DNA of 64,000 bases from Echinicola rosea. GTDB taxonomy: Bacteria; Bacteroidota; Bacteroidia; Cytophagales; Cyclobacteriaceae. The notes under the pieces were generated by a model. That model was not told the DNA's origin. It did no database searches and saw nothing but the letters and a program-made list of their open reading frames with translations. Location of the stretch: positions 2,136,501 to 2,200,500 of the forward strand of contig NZ_CP040106.1 in assembly GCF_005281475.1 (NCBI RefSeq), read 5' to 3'. Positions 62,662 to 64,000 of this stretch are shown here, one piece after another; position 1 is the first letter of the stretch; each line of letters opens with the position of its first letter. Position numbers and translations under genes: made by a program.

Positions 62662-63990
62662 ATGCGCACCAAACACATTTATCACCTATTATTCCCAATC
62701 ATGCTAACAGCGATTGGTGTCCCCAGTCTTCGGGGTCAATCGCTGTCAAATCAAGTCCAGGCTGATACCCTCAGGATGGACAGGTTTTCTTGTGAGGCTT
62801 ATCTCCTCCAAAACAGCGTCATGATTTTGGCCGAAAAGCTGGAGATTGAAAAAGCACTCGCCCAAAAATGGCAGGCCCAACTGTGGCCCAATCCTAGTTT
62901 GGAAATCGATGAGGTAAACCTTTGGGCATCGCCTGCACAGCTGGGGTATTTTGGGGAGGAATTACCCCCTCTGGTAGGAGGATTTGGTAAAAACCTTCAA
63001 ATGTCCATGGCGCTTGAACAGCTCGTTCAAACAGCAGGGAAGCGCAGAAAACTTATCGCGGTGGAGGAGGTTGCTGTCCACCAATCAGAGGCCTATTTCA
63101 AGGATTTTCTCAGAGAGCTCAAACAGTCCTTTAGGGAACTGCTTAACCAATGGGAGTATCTGGAAAGGAACAAGGCCCTTTTGTCAGGACAATATGAATC
63201 CCTCTCCCAGTTAAAAGCTGCCATGGGCAAGCAAGTAACCCTTGGAAATACCGGTAAAGCGGAGTATGTCCGGTTGATGGCTGCCCAATTGGAACTGAAG
63301 AAGGCCTTATTTGAAAAAGAGGAAGACCTGATTTCCTTACAGCAAGAACTTTCCCTACTCATGAACCTTCCCTCAGGAACCATACTGGAATTGGTGTTGG
63401 AGGAGGGCTTTCCAGAGCTTGAAAAAATAGTCCTGGTAACGCTTGGCGAATTAGAGAACAGGGCATTGGAAAACAGGCCGGACCTTAGAGGAGCCTTGCT
63501 GGAGGAAACGATGCAAGAAAAGCAGTTGACCTATGAAAAGGCTCAGCGGGTTCCAGACCTGAACCTCAAGGTAGGCTACGATAGAGGAGGGAACTTCATG
63601 CTGGATTTTATTGGATTTGGGGCAAGTATCGATCTGCCATTTTTTAACCGTAACCAGGGTAATATCAAGCGGGCACAGCTCCACCAACAGCAGGCTGCGC
63701 TTCGGTCACAACACAAACAAGCCACTGTTTTGGCTGAAGTGCGCACGGCATACCTTTCCCTGATGAAGGAAATTGGGTTCTATCAAGACATAGACGGACA
63801 ATATGATGAGGAGCTGGATAGGCTGTTGGATAATTACACGAGAAATTTCAGTGAAAGGAATATCAGTCTGGTGGACTACTTGGATTTTTTGGAAGCCTAT
63901 CTCGAAAACAAGGAAATCCTTCTGGATACCAAAAGGTCTATCAAAGACAAAATCGAAACATTGCAATCAACCATTCACGGGGATATTTAA
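62662..63990 (+). CDS. TolC-like outer-membrane efflux protein (CzcC family)
   Basis: 442 residues. Signal peptide ending about GQSLS at 29. Two repeated helical/beta units of the OEP type: LWPNPSLEIDEVN near 77 and VPDLNLKVGYDRGGNFMLDFIGFGASIDLPFFNRNQGNIKRA near 290-335, which is the CzcC hallmark. It would form the outer-membrane duct of an RND metal efflux pump whose other parts should follow to the right of the window. Confidence 0.9.
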   Translation: MRTKHIYHLLFPIMLTAIGVPSLRGQSLSNQVQADTLRMDRFSCEAYLLQNSVMILAEKLEIEKALAQKWQAQLWPNPSLEIDEVNLWASPAQLGYFGEELPPLVGGFGKNLQMSMALEQLVQTAGKRRKLIAVEEVAVHQSEAYFKDFLRELKQSFRELLNQWEYLERNKALLSGQYESLSQLKAAMGKQVTLGNTGKAEYVRLMAAQLELKKALFEKEEDLISLQQELSLLMNLPSGTILELVLEEGFPELEKIVLVTLGELENRALENRPDLRGALLEETMQEKQLTYEKAQRVPDLNLKVGYDRGGNFMLDFIGFGASIDLPFFNRNQGNIKRAQLHQQQAALRSQHKQATVLAEVRTAYLSLMKEIGFYQDIDGQYDEELDRLLDNYTRNFSERNISLVDYLDFLEAYLENKEILLDTKRSIKDKIETLQSTIHGDI

Positions 63991-64000
63991 AAAGTTTAAA

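Overview
The window is chromosomal DNA of a Bacteroidota bacterium, most likely of the Cyclobacteriaceae (Echinicola/Cyclobacterium/Algoriphagus type). This rests on the SusC/SusD pair with FecR and an ECF sigma factor, a PorP/SprF protein next to a giant SprB-repeat protein with a gliding-motility C-terminus, abundant lipoproteins with LxxC-type lipoboxes, and scarce Shine-Dalgarno sites. The genus is inference.

The left half (about 0.2-34 kb) is a nitrate-assimilation region. A seven-gene minus-strand operon makes molybdenum cofactor (moaD, moaE, moaA, moaC, mobA-like, moeB-rhodanese, moeA). Next come a NarX/NarQ-like sensor kinase and its NarL-type regulator, a DUF4153 membrane protein, an IS110-family insertion, nirD and nirB (siroheme nitrite reductase), and the divergent cobA that starts siroheme synthesis. 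After a stretch of other genes (lipoprotein, DUF4202, a DUF1592-type cytochrome with its DUF1552 partner, an adhesin-like lipoprotein, a ROK kinase) follows a second nitrate operon: the nitrate/nitrite transporter, a nitrate reductase fused to a NirB-like flavoprotein, a sulfite-reductase-like protein that has lost its catalytic cysteines but gained a rubredoxin, and a small partner protein. Sites with the sequence TACGTA are concentrated in the promoter regions of these operons. In three of them two sites lie exactly 10 bp apart, which suggests one shared regulon, probably run by the NarL-type regulator.

The middle (34-54 kb) holds DUF2461 and HAD-hydrolase genes, a T9SS/gliding-type pair (PorP/SprF plus a 1646-residue PKD/SprB protein), 1.8 kb of gene-free DNA full of palindromic repeats, a FUSC-family transporter, an exported Gfo/Idh-type protein, and a nutrient-uptake locus (ECF sigma, FecR, SusC, SusD, surface lipoprotein).

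The right end (55.5-60.5 kb) is an island-like stretch: a broken tRNA relic, a tRNA-Ala(GGC), an AbiEi/AbiEii module, a HepT/MntA module and a lipoprotein gene. The last three are separated by three copies of a 51-bp repeat whose end resembles the 3' end of tmRNA. Each copy is followed by its own intrinsic terminator. The window closes with an OmpR-type two-component system and a CzcC/TolC-type outer-membrane efflux gene.
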